Origin: Lepidodermella squamata
Taxonomy: Eukaryota; Gastrotricha
Direction of reading: 5' to 3'
NCBI GenBank assembly: GCA_047495785.1
Contig: JBLDXI010000004.1
Span: 992,001-1,056,000 of the forward strand
Length of the DNA: 64,000 bases
Within the stretch, counting starts at the first letter, position 1; each line of letters opens with the position of its first letter. Shown here one piece after another: positions 22,553 through 34,802 of the stretch. The position numbers were made by a program, and so were the translations under genes. Below the pieces are notes generated by a model, which ran no database searches, was not told where the DNA came from, and saw nothing but the letters and a program-made list of their open reading frames with translations.

Positions 22553-25500
22553 AATTCTGCGAAGCCCTTTACTTGTAAACTTTGAGAATATTATAAAATC
22601 GGTTAAAATGGTCCAAGGCTTTCCTTACGTAGATGTCCTGTTTTTATATATTGACAGAAGATTAATCCAAAAACTGTTGATCATTCTAGGTAATATTCTG
22701 CTAATCTCTCAACCCCCGCCTCTAGGGATCTTTCGACACATCAGGAGCTATAATAACAGAGTGACTAATACTTTTCCTGTGTCGAAATCTATATTAGTCA
22801 CGCCTCACCTGTCAAATCACCTAAATATTGTGAACCTATTCATTAGGTGACCGATAGATAATTATTGGCTGATGTATCACAGCAATTCAACGGCGATCAA
22901 ACTCAAATTGCTTGATTGACGTCGTCACATTTCAGCTAATAACTCAGTTAGCAGCTTTCACATGCAATAACAACTTATTGAAGTTTATTTGCCTTCAATG
23001 CTCTATAATAAATTCCTCAAAATTTAAACATTGAGAGCCTGCATCGCAATATGCCCCACTTCAGATTCCAGAAAGTGGGTATCCTTTATTTAATTCACTT
23101 CGCGGAAGAAGTCGCGGAGGAAATCGAACTCCGACAGTACATCGAGTACAGTAAGTTAATGCTGTACTAAATTCTACTGTAAAACCGACTGTACTCTCCG
23201 AACGACGGGCTGGTCGTATGATTTAGAACTTATGCTACAGCAGGGATGCCGTACAAAAATGCTGTCGGGGAGTGCTATACGGAAGAATACAGTCAGTACA
23301 GTGTTTCATCAGTAAAGGAAATTTTTCATCTATGTAGCAAAAATGTGGTTATTGACAATTCTTGATGAGTCTTTGATGACAGAAAGTGCTGTCGAGAGCG
23401 GGAGTCCAAAACGTTTCAAAAAATTTCAAAAGAAGAAAGGGGGTATTGGTATTGTGAAGTGGCTTGTCTGGAGGGTCAATTCCCATGAGCGCAACCTCAA
23501 AAGTGTAACCGAAAATTGCTTTAAAACAGGGAAATTCAAGGGAAATGTAATTCAACAAACAACAGATAAAAAGGAAAACACCAGGAGCTGCCTGAAAGCT
23601 GGTGATGATCGCCAGCAACCTCGCACCTCGCCAGTCGCCAGCAATGTCATAATTTTCTCGAAGTAAATTTGAGTCAATATAATTTTTTTTATTTTTCGTA
23701 CATCATGGAGTCGGGATGTAATCAGTCTTCCGTTTTTCGTTTTGGTCGGCTTTATTCAGAAAACCATGTAGAAAATGCCCACTTTCACGTATTTTGATTA
23801 TCGTAAAATCACGAAAAGCTATATTTGAGCTCATTGCTGTGAATGGACACATTATAAAAATAGTGTCTAACCGGACCGATTTTGGGGTAATACTTCTACT
23901 TACCAATTACAGGTTAAGTCCTTCAAGCGACGGTAAGCTAGACTCTAGAGTCAATCAGACGCGACGAGCGTGACTCTGCGAGTGGGGTGCCAGCAGCGGG
24001 GGTTGTATATTTGAATGAGGCCGGCTCATGTCTTTTTATCCACATGTGAGAATCGAAAAAAACAAAAGAACTTTCGCGTCTCTCATTGAGGTTTAAGTGC
24101 TCATTGTTTTTTTAGCTGAGTTAACCGGTTGATTTTAATGGGGTATAAAAAATATTCCGTTATACATTTTTAATTTATTTTTGAATGTTAACACTTTAAC
24201 TGCCCAAATTACGGCAAAAGTACCGTTGCGGTCGTAACTAAGTATCGGTATTTCGTATCGGCATTATATTTTGTTAATTTTAACCGGCATTTTTGACGTT
24301 ACAAAATTCCGGCACTTTTTGAGGGCATTGCCGGTAATTTGTAACGAAACAGGGAGAGAATTAGTCAACTAATGCTAATGAGCACTATAATCAGTAAAGG
24401 CAACGCCTGGATGTTAAGCAATGATTCAACTCATAACTTAAGATGTTATAATGATCTCAATGGAATGTTCGATTTTAGATTACTTGTTTCGATCTATTAA
24501 ATTAAAATGTGCATCAATTTTTTCTCCGACAATAGGTTTTTAGCGCAGCGCTTACCATTAATATGTTATCCAATTCAGATATTTTCGATAATTATTTCAG
24601 TTTGCATTTTATCTATCAAGAACATCTGAAAACCAAAATCTCTTGATTTCTCGTCGTTGCAGCAAGATAGGACCTATAAGATAACCCAGGGAGCCGTAGT
24701 TCGATGCTCAATTATTCCCTATAGCAGTGCTCCGCAAAATTGGTTTTTGCGGCCGCATGCGCCCGGCTGGGAAGTTCATGGAAAGCCGGAAGGCGCTCCT
24801 CGAATAGAGCGGCAGAATGCTTCATTTCGCACGATCTTGACGCGAAAATCAGCTTATTGCAGACTATGTTAACCCTTATCTTGGTGAAATACTATTGGCT
24901 GAAGCCTCGCTTCGATCGGATATATTATTTCACCCAGGTTTGCTAGGACCAATGCGACAATCTTGAGCAGTTTTTTTAAGCCATTTTAGCTGAATAGAAA
25001 GGGCATTTGAATTGAAGTTAATGTGTTAATGTGAGTGTGAGGTTTAACATAGGGCTCAACAACTGTGACACGTTAAGGAAAATGTTTCAGTACCGCTAAA
25101 GCAATCGGCTCAGTTGTCGTCGACGTTTCCAAGGCCTGTGGTATTTAGTTGAGTCCCGTAATCTAAGCGCATACTCGCGGAGGAAAATTGGTTGAAGAAA
25201 AATGTCCTTCAAGCTTGAAAGAAAATTCGCGGCCGAAGAAAGTGTATCAACAGTATAGGTGCGGCCGGAGAAGATTCGACTTGTATCCGGAGCTGAGGCT
25301 TTCAGTCCCCCGAAAATGCCTGCGGTAAAATAAGTTTGCGGATCACTGTTTCCTAGGATAGGAATGGCCGTGGCAAGTCACTCGCGTCGAGCTTCCGAGT
25401 TATAGCGTAGCATTCTAACCATATCCCAGACCGGCACGAGCAATTTTTGGCTCATTCGAACAACTCAGAACAATTCGATTTGACCCCTTTGTTCGCCTGT

Positions 25501-26480
25501 TTCGATCACTTTAGGATTTGTTCGGAGTTGTTCGGCTGGAAAATGCTCCAAAATTGCTCGTGCCTGTCTATGATACAGTAAAATCTGTCATCTCAAACCC
25601 TGCTAAACTTGAAACTAAGCTAGGAACCCTGCATCGGTCGCACGCGCGAGCTGGATTTTCTCTCCCCGAATTCGAAGTCGAAACTCTCTGGGTATCGAGT
25701 TTTTTATTAGGACCCGTAGTCCTTCGAGATATGTTACTGTATGTTATTATATATTACCAAGAGCGGTAATATGAATTTAATTTTAGGACCGTTGCATGTG
25801 CAGCTTTAAAATATTTTAGAAACTTAAGCATTGAATAGGGCAGGCTTAGTCAACGAGGTTAAGGTCATTCGCCCCGCAACATTTAATTTGTTAGATTTGC
25901 AGCTCAGTCTTCTCTGATTAAACGATTAAACGAAAAACGAGGTCGTCGAAAAATCTACCTAGCAGCCACCGCGATGCAGATCAGTTTTTTCTCTTGCGAA
26001 ATTGATCCGGATTCGCGGCAACAGAAAGCCCAAAACAAGCTAGAGCAGGATTTGAGGCGTCAATGACTGCTTCGTCGGTGGATCTTCGACGTCGATTGGC
26101 GAAATTGACCCGGATCAAGGATTTATTGCCACCGCGACTGGGATACCAGTCAGACTTCTAAACGCCGCGCTGTGGAGGCACGGAATTCTGTGTGAAACCG
26201 GCTGGCAAGCTATCGTGAGGCGATCGATTTGATTGGCTTCTTCGGGGCAGCGATTGTTTCGTTTCGACCCGTTCGAACCAAAGAAACCCCGTACGAAGGG
26301 TTCCCGATCAGGGGGAAATTTCATTTTTCTATGGCTTTTGTTGTTTATGAAACGTAACGCATTTATTCCAGCGTTCAGTTATACTCGATAACCATCTTCA
26401 GGCATTAATTAAGAATCTAAATCGAAATCGAAATATGAGGTTAATATAATAATTAAGGATGATGTTTTTAGAATATATTG
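22553..26480. other. Gene-poor stretch
   Basis: Almost 4 kb without a gene I can support. A 107-codon frame at 23343-23666 (plus) is Lys-rich with no domain. The frames near 24650-24950 and 25518-25769 look like chance. Confidence 0.35.
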
Positions 26481-26840
26481 AAATTATGATCCGATTATCT
26501 TTTCATCTTCTTCTTGCACTTCTCATGGAATATCGGCTCCGAAAATAACTTAGCTTTGACCGAGTCGTTTAGTTTGTTGAGATTAGGCTTAAGCTTACGA
26601 ATGTAGAGCATTTCGAGAATAAGGCAATCCCATTTAGTTTGTCCTTTAGCGAGCACCTTGAAATACTTCTCAAGTCCGTCCTTCCCAACGCCATGCGGCT
26701 CCATATGTTTGGCGACTTCCGTGTATCGATGGCCTTCAACGCGTTGATGTAAGTGTTTGGATGTCATCCCAACATAATCAGTTTCGCACTGATCACATTT
26801 AAAGTGATACACAACACAAACTTGTCTATGGCTTTTCTAT
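26330..26840 (-). mobile_element. Penelope-like retroelement fragment with GIY-YIG endonuclease
   Basis: The minus-strand frame 26812-26495 (YHFKCDQCETDYVGMTSKHL, then QRVEGHRYTE) matches the GIY-YIG endonuclease of Penelope-like elements, including the CxxC before YVG and the R...GHR catalytic block. It continues to a Lys-rich end. Downstream on the same strand, cctgaagatggttatcgagt (about 26400-26380) resembles the 3' end region of such elements. The reverse transcriptase is absent, so the copy is 5'-truncated. tctatggcttttctatgg near 26826 recurs as tctatggcttttg at 26328. Confidence 0.65.
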
Positions 26841-27350
26841 GGAATAATCCTTTATTATTCAACCAAATTTTCCAGTTCTTTTTATATATAAATTGGTGAC
26901 CAGGCTTCTCGTGGTCACATTCATGTCGAATCTGCGCTCAAATACGACAGCTTCTAGAAATTTCAGCCCAACAAAATTGTTCTTCAAGATGTCAAAACTA
27001 GGCAAAAGTGCCACGCCCTATCACGGACTCGAAGCTTTGTTTGATGGAACGAGTAGAAAAATAACGTTTTCTTATTGCTAACACTGTTGAAGGTTGTGAG
27101 GAGTGCGTGAAACATTTTCCGAACTGATTGATTGCCAATATAATGGTAAAGCATTGACGGACGATCAAAAGTGGCGTTTCTTACTCAATACCGAAGAGTA
27201 CGATTGGTACGATACCGAAAAGTATTGAGTAAGAACTTTTTTCCTAAATTTTTCCTATGACTGAGGCTAAAATACGATACAGAAATGGTTACGCTGTAAC
27301 AACGAGAATGGGAAATGTTAATATGAAACACAATGTCTCTGTTGCGATTC

Positions 27351-27740
27351 TCAACGGATCCTATTTCTACCGATGCTACAACCAGCCTCGATAAAGTCAG
27401 GCCGATCTATCGCTTTCGTTTTCAAACATTTTTGTATTTTCGCCTGAAATAAAATAGAACCTATATATATGCAGCAACTATCTGGACGAAACTTACACTG
27501 CGCTTGCAAACTGCATAACACGTCGAGCGAGTGAGCTGATCCAAAGCTTTGCTGACCATAACTTCCACCCGCATCAGTTCATCATTTTTGCCAATAGGTG
27601 GCTCGACCATCGAACTGCGTAGCCCCAGAAGGAAATTTTCAAAAGCCTCACCATTGTCGCGCAACAGCTGCCGCAGACAATCGAGCCACCGTTGCGATAT
27701 TTGGAAATTATCCAAAGCAATCGTCCCAAAAAACAACCAT
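27351..27740 (-). CDS. Small cysteine-containing secreted protein, family S2 (copy 1)
   Basis: Two minus-strand exons: about 27740-27497 and 27443-27351, joined in phase through gtaagt...tttcag (53 bp). The encoded C-terminus reads TCYAVCKRS, then AKIQKCLKTKAIDRPDF and a final Cys, the same pattern as the protein at 29121-29496 (CRVLCKRS, then VKVTSCLGEKPAHRQSF). The N-terminal part (WLFFGTIALDNF) resembles the end of a signal peptide. No in-frame ATG precedes it before a stop at about 27790, so a further 5' exon is likely. Four cysteines are shared with its neighbour, and extracellular disulfides are inferred. Function is unknown. Confidence 0.6.
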
Positions 27741-27887
27741 GCATATTTGGGGTAATTTATCCTACTCTTATAAAACGTGAAAGCCCATCAACAAATTACT
27801 GCTAATGTTTAAAAAGAATTCGTATTCCTTCTTGACTATTCCATGAAGTCCCTGAAAAGACGCTCTGGTTTACTTTGAAGATATTAT

Positions 27888-27893
27888 TTATTA
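27888..27893 (-). promoter_or_regulatory. Poly(A) signal
   Basis: AATAAA on the minus strand about 25 bp past the stop codon of the gene at 27917-28321. Confidence 0.5.
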
Positions 27894-27916
27894 AAAACTG
27901 GGTTACACAAATACAT

Positions 27917-28321
27917 TTACGGGGAGAGATTTCTCAATCTCACTGTGCCTGGCGTTTTGTAAACACGCATGCCAGAAAATGAATTACGATTATTACGGTT
28001 ATTACGATGCGGCCATGCTGACCACGGTGATTTTCCTCCGGCTTTTAACCACTGCAGACCCTGAACATCAGCCTTATTTAGCCCCGTTAGATCAGTGACA
28101 AGTTCCGTTCGAAAAGCTCTGCCACTTGTGGCTAGCTTGCGAAAAAATAGCGCTGAATTACTTTGAGAATCAGGATTGGAAGCGGCGTTTTCAGCTGTGA
28201 GTTCATCATGTTCGACTGGTGTTGTCTCGCTGTTCAAATCGTACAACAAGCCCAACGCTGCACCTATTAACGCTAGCCAGGACAAATTAAGAAGGAAAAC
28301 AAATAATACTTGCATTATCAT
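27917..28321 (-). CDS. Small secreted protein, family S1 (copy 2)
   Basis: Single exon, 134 aa. An N-terminal hydrophobic signal or anchor (MIMQVLFVFLLNLSWLALIG) is followed by ALGLLYDLNSETTPVEHDEL, an Asn/Ser region, FFRKLATSGRAFRTELVTDL, and a basic Asn/Arg tail (HRNNRNNRNSFSG). It is similar to the protein at 14529-14876 in order of blocks and in the LYD-x-N, KLA and R-T-x-DL positions. No cysteines. A poly(A) signal lies just downstream and a TTTAAAA-like element about 35 bp upstream of the ATG. Function is unknown. Confidence 0.6.
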   Translation of the reverse strand: MIMQVLFVFLLNLSWLALIGAALGLLYDLNSETTPVEHDELTAENAASNPDSQSNSALFFRKLATSGRAFRTELVTDLTGLNKADVQGLQWLKAGGKSPWSAWPHRNNRNNRNSFSGMRVYKTPGTVRLRNLSP

Positions 28322-29080
28322 CTGCTGAGCATCCTGATTCTGAGATTCTGAAGGTTTTTAAACACTTCCGCAAATTGTTGTCGCCATCGATTAGCCACCA
28401 GTTCGGGACAAGTTGAAGAGGTTTTAGTTTGAGGGAAACTAGGGCCACACTCGTCACATCTGTCTAGCTTGATTAATGTTTTGCCCGGTTTCCTGATTGT
28501 TCATGATCAGGCCTTTTAAAATGTCTCCTATACTATGAAACCTTCATTATGGCAATCAGCATAGTTAGTTATCAGCTATGAATTTCTTGTTACTCTCAAA
28601 CCTATGTTGGGCTGGAATTCCGAGTCTTATTCTATTATTCTATTCCATTTGCAATTCGGACTCATGCATGCAACAATTATTGGTGGGGTTTTGATCAATT
28701 TGGTCTATAATATTTTTCTAGCCTTCAAACATCCTGCCCTTATGCGACCAAATGGATGTAGAATTTTCGATCGATTTTTTGCATGCATCAAATTCAAATA
28801 TGATAGCACGAGAATTCTAGTTCCTTTTGGTAGCATATAAGCTTTATTGTCTGTCTGCTGACATCTAGCGTGTCCAGCTACGCAGAATTACTAATTCATA
28901 GGGTTGTTTGCTAATTCTTCTCTAGAAAATTGAATTCTTGTCAATTATTTATTTTCGTAATAAACACTCATCAAATGTCTTCGATTGGATTTAACGATGG
29001 ATATGCATTGCCGCACTTCTGACAGGCACAATTAAATTAACCTACTTAAGATCAATTTCAACAACCTTCATTCCTCAGGG
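28322..29080. other. Divergent intergenic region
   Basis: Separates minus-strand small genes from the plus-strand gene at 29121. A 78-codon hydrophobic frame at 28604-28840 has no recognisable domain and I do not call it. Confidence 0.4.
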
Positions 29081-29120
29081 TATTTAAACCGAAATAGGAG
29101 AAGCGTCTGGCCCTTGAAAA

Positions 29121-29496
29121 ATGCTCTGCATGGTGAAGATTGTGATTTTAGCAGCCATGTTCGCCGGAACTATTGCTAAACCCTCAGCCAGGATTCTATC
29201 TGGTCAAATAGGCGAACGAAGTGTATTTCTGCTCGCTCTCAATCTGATGAGCGAATCTCAGCTGGCCGAATTGGAGGCTAAGGCTGTAGCGGCGATTGAA
29301 AGGCTGACCACGCGTCAGTGCCGAGTGCTTTGCAAACGATCGGTAATGCGTTGAAAATGCGTTGAAGATCACCCCTTCAATTTTATTTTCACAGGTCAAA
29401 GTAACGAGTTGCCTTGGTGAGAAACCAGCTCATCGGCAAAGTTTTATGAAAGTCAACTGTACCAACATTTCAGCGCCGAAGTTTCATCAAGGTTGA
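29121..29496 (+). CDS. Small cysteine-containing secreted protein, family S2 (copy 2)
   Basis: Exons 29121-29342 and 29395-29496, with a 52-bp GT-AG intron in phase 0, give 107 aa. Residues 1-21 (MLCMVKIVILAAMFAGTIAK) form a clear signal peptide; an alternative Met is residue 4. A helical middle (SESQLAELEAKAVAAIERL) leads to CRVLCKRS, then C and C in exon 2 (KVTSCLGEKPAHRQSF, then KVNC). Four cysteines and the intron position within CKRS match the divergently oriented gene at 27351-27740. A tatttaaa element lies about 45 bp upstream. Function is unknown; a secreted effector or peptide is only a guess. Confidence 0.68.
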
Positions 29497-29942
29497 ACGC
29501 ATATTCCACTGAATCACTTTCAAGTATTCAATCCAAAATCCCATACAACTTTCAGTTATTGTAACACTATTGTGGAAGCTTCATTTCGGCTTGTATTTTC
29601 ATTGTCATTTTCAACACAAAGTGGATGACGAGGAACCCTTCATTTCAAAAAATAGCAAAGGCAGCAGTATCCACAGTTTGAAACTCAATAAAATGACTTC
29701 GAGAGCTACCTATGAGAGATAACGAATTGTTCTAGTCGTTTGCCTTCGTATTATATATGATAATTGCCTTCAGCACCCTTTGAACAACAGATAAACCTAG
29801 GCTACTGATTTCATAAGAAAATGTTGCCGATGGCGTTATCATCTTTATTATCTGTTGATTTCGGCCGATATTTCAAATTACATTCCGCCCCATTTTCGCC
29901 CCGAATGAGCTCCCAGAAGACAGGTGGAATTATGGTCTATGT

Positions 29943-30274
29943 CATTGTGGAACCACTGGTAAGTTGAACTTTGGCGCGCACGCTGATTGGTCAATTATTC
30001 GTTGCTAATGACTCCGGAATGAAACATTTACGTCGTACGATCCACTAATAAATTATTTTTATGTAAAAATGACCTTGGCACACCCTCTGCACGGTTTCCA
30101 TTGACCACGAGCGTAAACTCCATATTAATTGTGGTAGATTGCTGCGGCAAAAAACACTTGTTGCAACAAATCTTATGGATCGCACGACTGAACGTTTCAT
30201 CCGGGAGTCATAGCAACGATCGATTGACCAATCAGCGTGCGCATTGGATTGGACTTTTAAGTGGTCACACAATG
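29943..30274. mobile_element. MITE M1, full copy
   Basis: Ends cattgtggaaccact and its near complement agtggtcacacaatg. The inner inverted blocks (cgcacgctgattggtcaat / attgaccaatcagcgtgcgc) mark a palindromic element of 332 bp. A truncated relative sits in an intron of NR-B at 31829. A GT dinucleotide flanks both sides, too short to be meaningful. Confidence 0.7.
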
Positions 30275-31380
30275 GTATTGGGTTAATACCCCCAAATAAA
30301 TTGAAACTGTTGACCAAATTGCAGCAAACTCATTGATCCTAGAGGAAAAAACCCTCAATGGTTTTGTCACCACTTATCATTGCTATTTTGGAAAGTTTTC
30401 TCAATTTTAGGATGTTTAATTTATTTCTTCGTTTTATTTATTTTGTCCGCGACTGATCCTTCGAACTCGATCTGATCGCCCGTCGCCGTCCCCAAAACCC
30501 GCATGGGTATTTTGGAATTTGTTGTACATATGTTTGATGTACTTTTATTCCACGAAAAATAAACAATTTCATTTTGTGGTCATAATTTATTTTGAAAATA
30601 TCAGGCTTGAAGCAGATGTTGACTTCACCTTATGCGATTAAACACCATGAATTATCGACTGTAGGTCATCAGGGATGCTACGACGAACCTACTGATCCTA
30701 AGATCCTACAGATATTGGCGAAGAACATGCATGAAAATGGGTGCGTCCCAGACCGGCGTTTGCACTTGCGAACAATGCCGAACGTAGGGGTGGCTGAAGA
30801 AATCAAATCAAATCAAATCAAAGTCACAGGCAATCTCAAGAGAATGGTTCCCTGCTTACTTGTCTTCTACAACAAAGCTGCGAGTTCTTGAAATTCAACG
30901 ACACGCGAATTTCCAAAGGTTACGGATTAGCAATTAGCCACTTTTGCCCATTTATTCGTGCCATATGTTGTAAAAAACAGCAGCTATAATGAGGTGCGTC
31001 ACCTGTCAATCAATTAATTTCGTTACGGTACAAGCTGATCATTAAACTAGTTTCGGGATCACTTAACCGCGTGACAAAACAATTTACAGAAATGAAATTG
31101 CATAGAAGGATTGTACTGTCACTGTAACTTGTACATCCCGCTGGCAAATTGTTAATTAGAGAAACGTTCACAACCTGAGCCTCTCATCTTTTCTCAATTG
31201 TTGATCTATATCAACCTAATTCTTGGAGGTTGCGTTACGTCATGAGTGCTATACCTCATACGTGCTACATTACTCGCCAGAAAAATCTGCACCTAACCGC
31301 TACGAGCCAGTCGAGCCGATTCTCGTGCCAGGTTCTACTTTACCGCGCATTATTCTGTAATGTCTCTTGTAATTTTTGTG
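30275..31380. other. Upstream region of NR-B
   Basis: No supported gene. A 99-codon frame at 30592-30891 has no domain and ends in an aaatc microsatellite (about 30798-30825). The missing first exon(s) of NR-B probably lie here or further upstream. Confidence 0.35.
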
Positions 31381-31383
31381 CAG

Positions 31384-33195
31384 GTTTGTCGCCTAGAAAC
31401 TGATGGGCGCATTCGATACGGTGCGAACGTCTGCGATGCTTGCAAGAAGTTTTTCACAAGAAATTACGCTAAAATTGACGAAATGAAATGTAGTAAAGCT
31501 GTAGCCGGGGCATGCTTCCTTTCACGCAAATATCCGCAAGTACGCTGTGCACCTTGCCGTTTAAAGATGTGCTACCTGGCTGGAATGCGACACGGCAACA
31601 TGCCGGATAGTGAAACGGCTAAGGAATCGCAGCAGATAAACACTGCAATACAAGGTTAGAAAATCATATGAGCTATAAGCATACATTATACAAACATAAA
31701 TCATATTTTCCCAGGGCCCATCGTGAGCCCAACCAATTTCGATGCCATCAACGGGGAAAGCTACCTTTGTACTATTCTTGCAGCACATGAGACCCTATCT
31801 GCGTTATCAACCGTAAGAAAAATTCTTACATTGTGGAACCTCTAGAAAGTTGAACTTTGGCGTGCATGCTGATTGGTCAATTGAACGTTGCCATGACTCC
31901 GGGAAGAAACATCTCAGCCGTGCGATCCCCAAATAAATTATTTTATAATTATGTAAAAAATGACCGTGCCATACCTTGCCATACTGCGGCAAAAAACACT
32001 TGTTGCAAAAAATCCGGGAGTCATAGCAACGATCGATTGACCAATGAGTTCCAGTTCCAATTCCAGTTTTTTCGATTAACCGTTGGGTTCGACCACGACG
32101 GCCCGGCCCGGTGATAAGCACGGGCCTCAGGTTTAATTTTTATCCGCGGCATCTCTAGCGTGGGTATTTTTAGCCCTGAATTTATCTGACCAAAGGATCT
32201 CCCTGTGGTTGGTCTTCGCACACTGCACCAAACACCAAGTTCAAAGGTCAACATAAACCCTCTCCAGGCGTTTTCAAGTTTCATTGTTAATCAGATTTCA
32301 GATTTCCTGTTCAAAATGCCATTTTGGTTTTATCTACAGCTCCCTCTTGCTAATGATTTTGCTACTTTGCCGAAAGACGACAGCCAGTTGTGCTGGAGAG
32401 GCGTGATGGAACACTACGTCTTATTCCTTCAACACAGCTCGGTGTATGTGAAACAACTACCAGGTATTAAATTGTTTAACATGCCGCGCCGAGTTTTCCA
32501 ACACGTTTCTTACATCTTACAGGCTTCTCGCTAGTTACACTGAACGACCGCCGCAAGCTCTTTGCGAAATCTCTCGTGCCAACCGCCCTGGTATGGCGGT
32601 CTTTGCATGGCTTAATAGGCTTTGGTTTGAGTCATCGGAACCTGGCAATCTTGAGTGCCCATTTCCCCATGTATCAAGTGAGTATTTGCCACAATAGAAA
32701 GTGTCAATATCTCTGTTTTCTCAGGCGAAAATTGCCTTTAGCTTCCGGCTGTGTTCAAAAATCGCCTCGTACAAACTATCAAGAGATGAATGTGCCTTAC
32801 TTGAAGCTGCGTTGTTTTACCAAGGTAATTGCGCCTCTCTTCTTTTGACAAACATAAATATATGGGAATATTCATGAAGGCGTGAATTCCAGCAGTATGG
32901 AGAACCCTGACGTCGTTGTAACTCAGATGCAAGCGATACATTACGCATTAGCTGCGATTCAGCCGAAAAATGATATTGGCAACCGAAGGGTATAATCATA
33001 TTTCCACCAAATCTACCGTGTTTCTTTTTATGATTCATCCAGCTGGAACAATTGCATGACCTCTTAGCAATGCTAGCTGAAGTGCCGTCGTATAATGGTA
33101 AATTCATGAGCAAATTTCATGAAGCGCGACCTGATTTGGCTGTGATCAATCCAGCATGGTACGAAGTTATGGTTACTCTTACGAATTCGTGTTGA
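31384..33195 (+). CDS. Nuclear hormone receptor, divergent (NR-B), 5' incomplete
   Basis: Exons read: 31384-31654, 31715-31812, 32340-32463, 32523-32677, 32725-32824, about 32893-32989 and 33043-33195. The first exon opens inside the first zinc finger (VCRLET to VCDACKKFFTRN), so the first cysteine and the start lie in an unseen upstream exon, as in NR-A, where the intron splits the same finger after C-K. The second finger ends CAPCRLKMCYLAGM. Later exons give ligand-domain helices (LPLANDFATLPKDD, KIASYKLSRDECALLEAALF) and a C-terminal helix 10-12 region (LEQLHDLLAMLAEVPSYNGK). The join into exon six is out by one base with the visible splice sites. Either a site was missed or the gene has a frame lesion. 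A MITE lies in the intron before 32340. Confidence 0.72.
31829..32045. mobile_element. MITE M1, truncated copy in NR-B intron
   Basis: Starts cattgtggaacct and shares the tgctgattggtcaattgaacg, atgactccggg and acgatcgattgaccaat blocks with the copy at 29943, but the right end is replaced by ttccagttccaattccag. It lies wholly within the 31813-32339 intron. Confidence 0.7.
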
Positions 33196-34396
33196 CGTTG
33201 GGATAGAGTTACCCTAAATACGTATTCGTGTTACCCTGAAATAGGATTGGAAAATCCATAAAAATAGGGAGAGAAAGTAATTACTTTGCTACATTTTTGT
33301 GAAAAAGTGATATCCGTGATTATCAAAATAAAAAAATGGCAGTTACATTGTCATATATCACAATTATGAAAGTATCACCCCCATAGTTTTGTTGAATTCA
33401 GGGCTAGAATCGAAGTGAGTTCCGGTAATAACCAGACGATTTAAACCGGTTAACCTTCGTTCTCATACCACTGATTTTAGAAACACACAAGGAGAGTATA
33501 GTTCACTTTCAGGCATTGTTTCTAAATTACAATTATTTCAGGTTTTTTAATCCCATTTGACTGATTTGGACACATAGAATTTTTTTAAATTAATATTAAA
33601 ATTCTGGAAATACATTCTATACAAAGCTGCAAAACACTTCTTTCTGAGGAACAAAGCAGCCCAGTCAAAGCAAAGAGTTATTTCAGATTTGATCAGTCTT
33701 AAAGGTGTACAATTTCGGGTTTCACTTTCTGAACGTTAAAGACAGACTAAAAGGGACGTGATGGCGCATGGTTAAAGTTAGATATGTTCACAATTGACAT
33801 TTTTCTTGCGCGTCGTATTTTTCACGGCTTTAAACCGTAAATTTTTTTGAACATCTCCTCAAACTTTAGAAATCTGACCTGTCAGCACGATTCTTAAGCA
33901 GTAAGCTGCAGTTGATAAACCGAATCATTTTTGCATGGCGAAACGCGAAAGCCTATAGGTGTTTGGGCCTAGGGTTATACAGTTACTGCCGCGCTACTCC
34001 TCTTGTGGAATAGATTTCCCCAAAATCCCCCAAAATTTCCCAGAATTGTGGCAACAGTAATCACCGGAAAACAAGGTTTTCGACCGATGACCGATCAATG
34101 CATTTATCCCAGTTTATATGCAGGCTATTCTATTTGTCCTATATTCTATTTCTTTTGCGAACTTCAGTTTTTTTCAACCAACATTTTCAAATTAAGAGGT
34201 CAACTAAGTGCATGTTTACGATGACTCAATTGTTCAGTCAGCGTCGTTGCATGGGTTTTATTGAAAAACTGACACATGGTCCGTCGTGTAAATCTGTCAT
34301 GATGAGTGAAAATCATGAGTGGACTGAGTCGCTAATAAAATCAGTCATGACCAATGTGACACGGTTACGATTCAGATCACCAGCACCTCAGTCTAA
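33196..34396. other. Intergenic, no gene seen
   Basis: AT-rich DNA downstream of NR-B. A 100-codon frame (34098-34400) has no recognisable domain. Confidence 0.35.
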
Positions 34397-34400
34397 TTAA

Positions 34401-34802
34401 CCCTTAGCCGCCGGCGCAATGACGTGTTAACTCGAGCAACTTTCAGAAAATCCCAGAAAATCAAGAAGAGGCTAAAATCAAATTCTAAGTCGGCAGAAAG
34501 TCTTACATTTAGCCTTAGATTGAAAGCCGAACCTCTTTTTCAGCAGAAATTTACCTGGGTTGCCGTTGCTATGGCGTGTTAACGCGTTTTCATGACGTGT
34601 TAACAAGTCATTTATAATTTTTCTCACTATTTTCGACCTGGTCAGAATGGCTTTGAAAATGTGGATTTTCGGGGAGTGCTTGTTTCTTGCTATTGATTTA
34701 TCATAATTTATGACGCATCAATGGGTTCGATAGCCCAAATCCTCCGACCACGGTGAATTTTCTCCGGAATTAACGCGTGTACACGTCTTCGGCGGCTAAG
34801 GG
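34401..34802. mobile_element. piggyBac-like MITE (402 bp)
   Basis: Ends cccttagccgccg and cggcggctaaggg are perfect 13-bp inverted repeats, flanked by TTAA on both sides (34397-34400 and 34803-34806). TTAA targeting with CCC...GGG ends is characteristic of piggyBac-type elements. Internal gacgtgttaac motifs recur near both ends. No coding capacity. Confidence 0.85.

Noticed and set aside
26380-26405. Hammerhead ribozyme beside the Penelope-like fragment
   Set aside because: A ctgaagatg-like core is present, but I could not find the required gaaa and closing stems.
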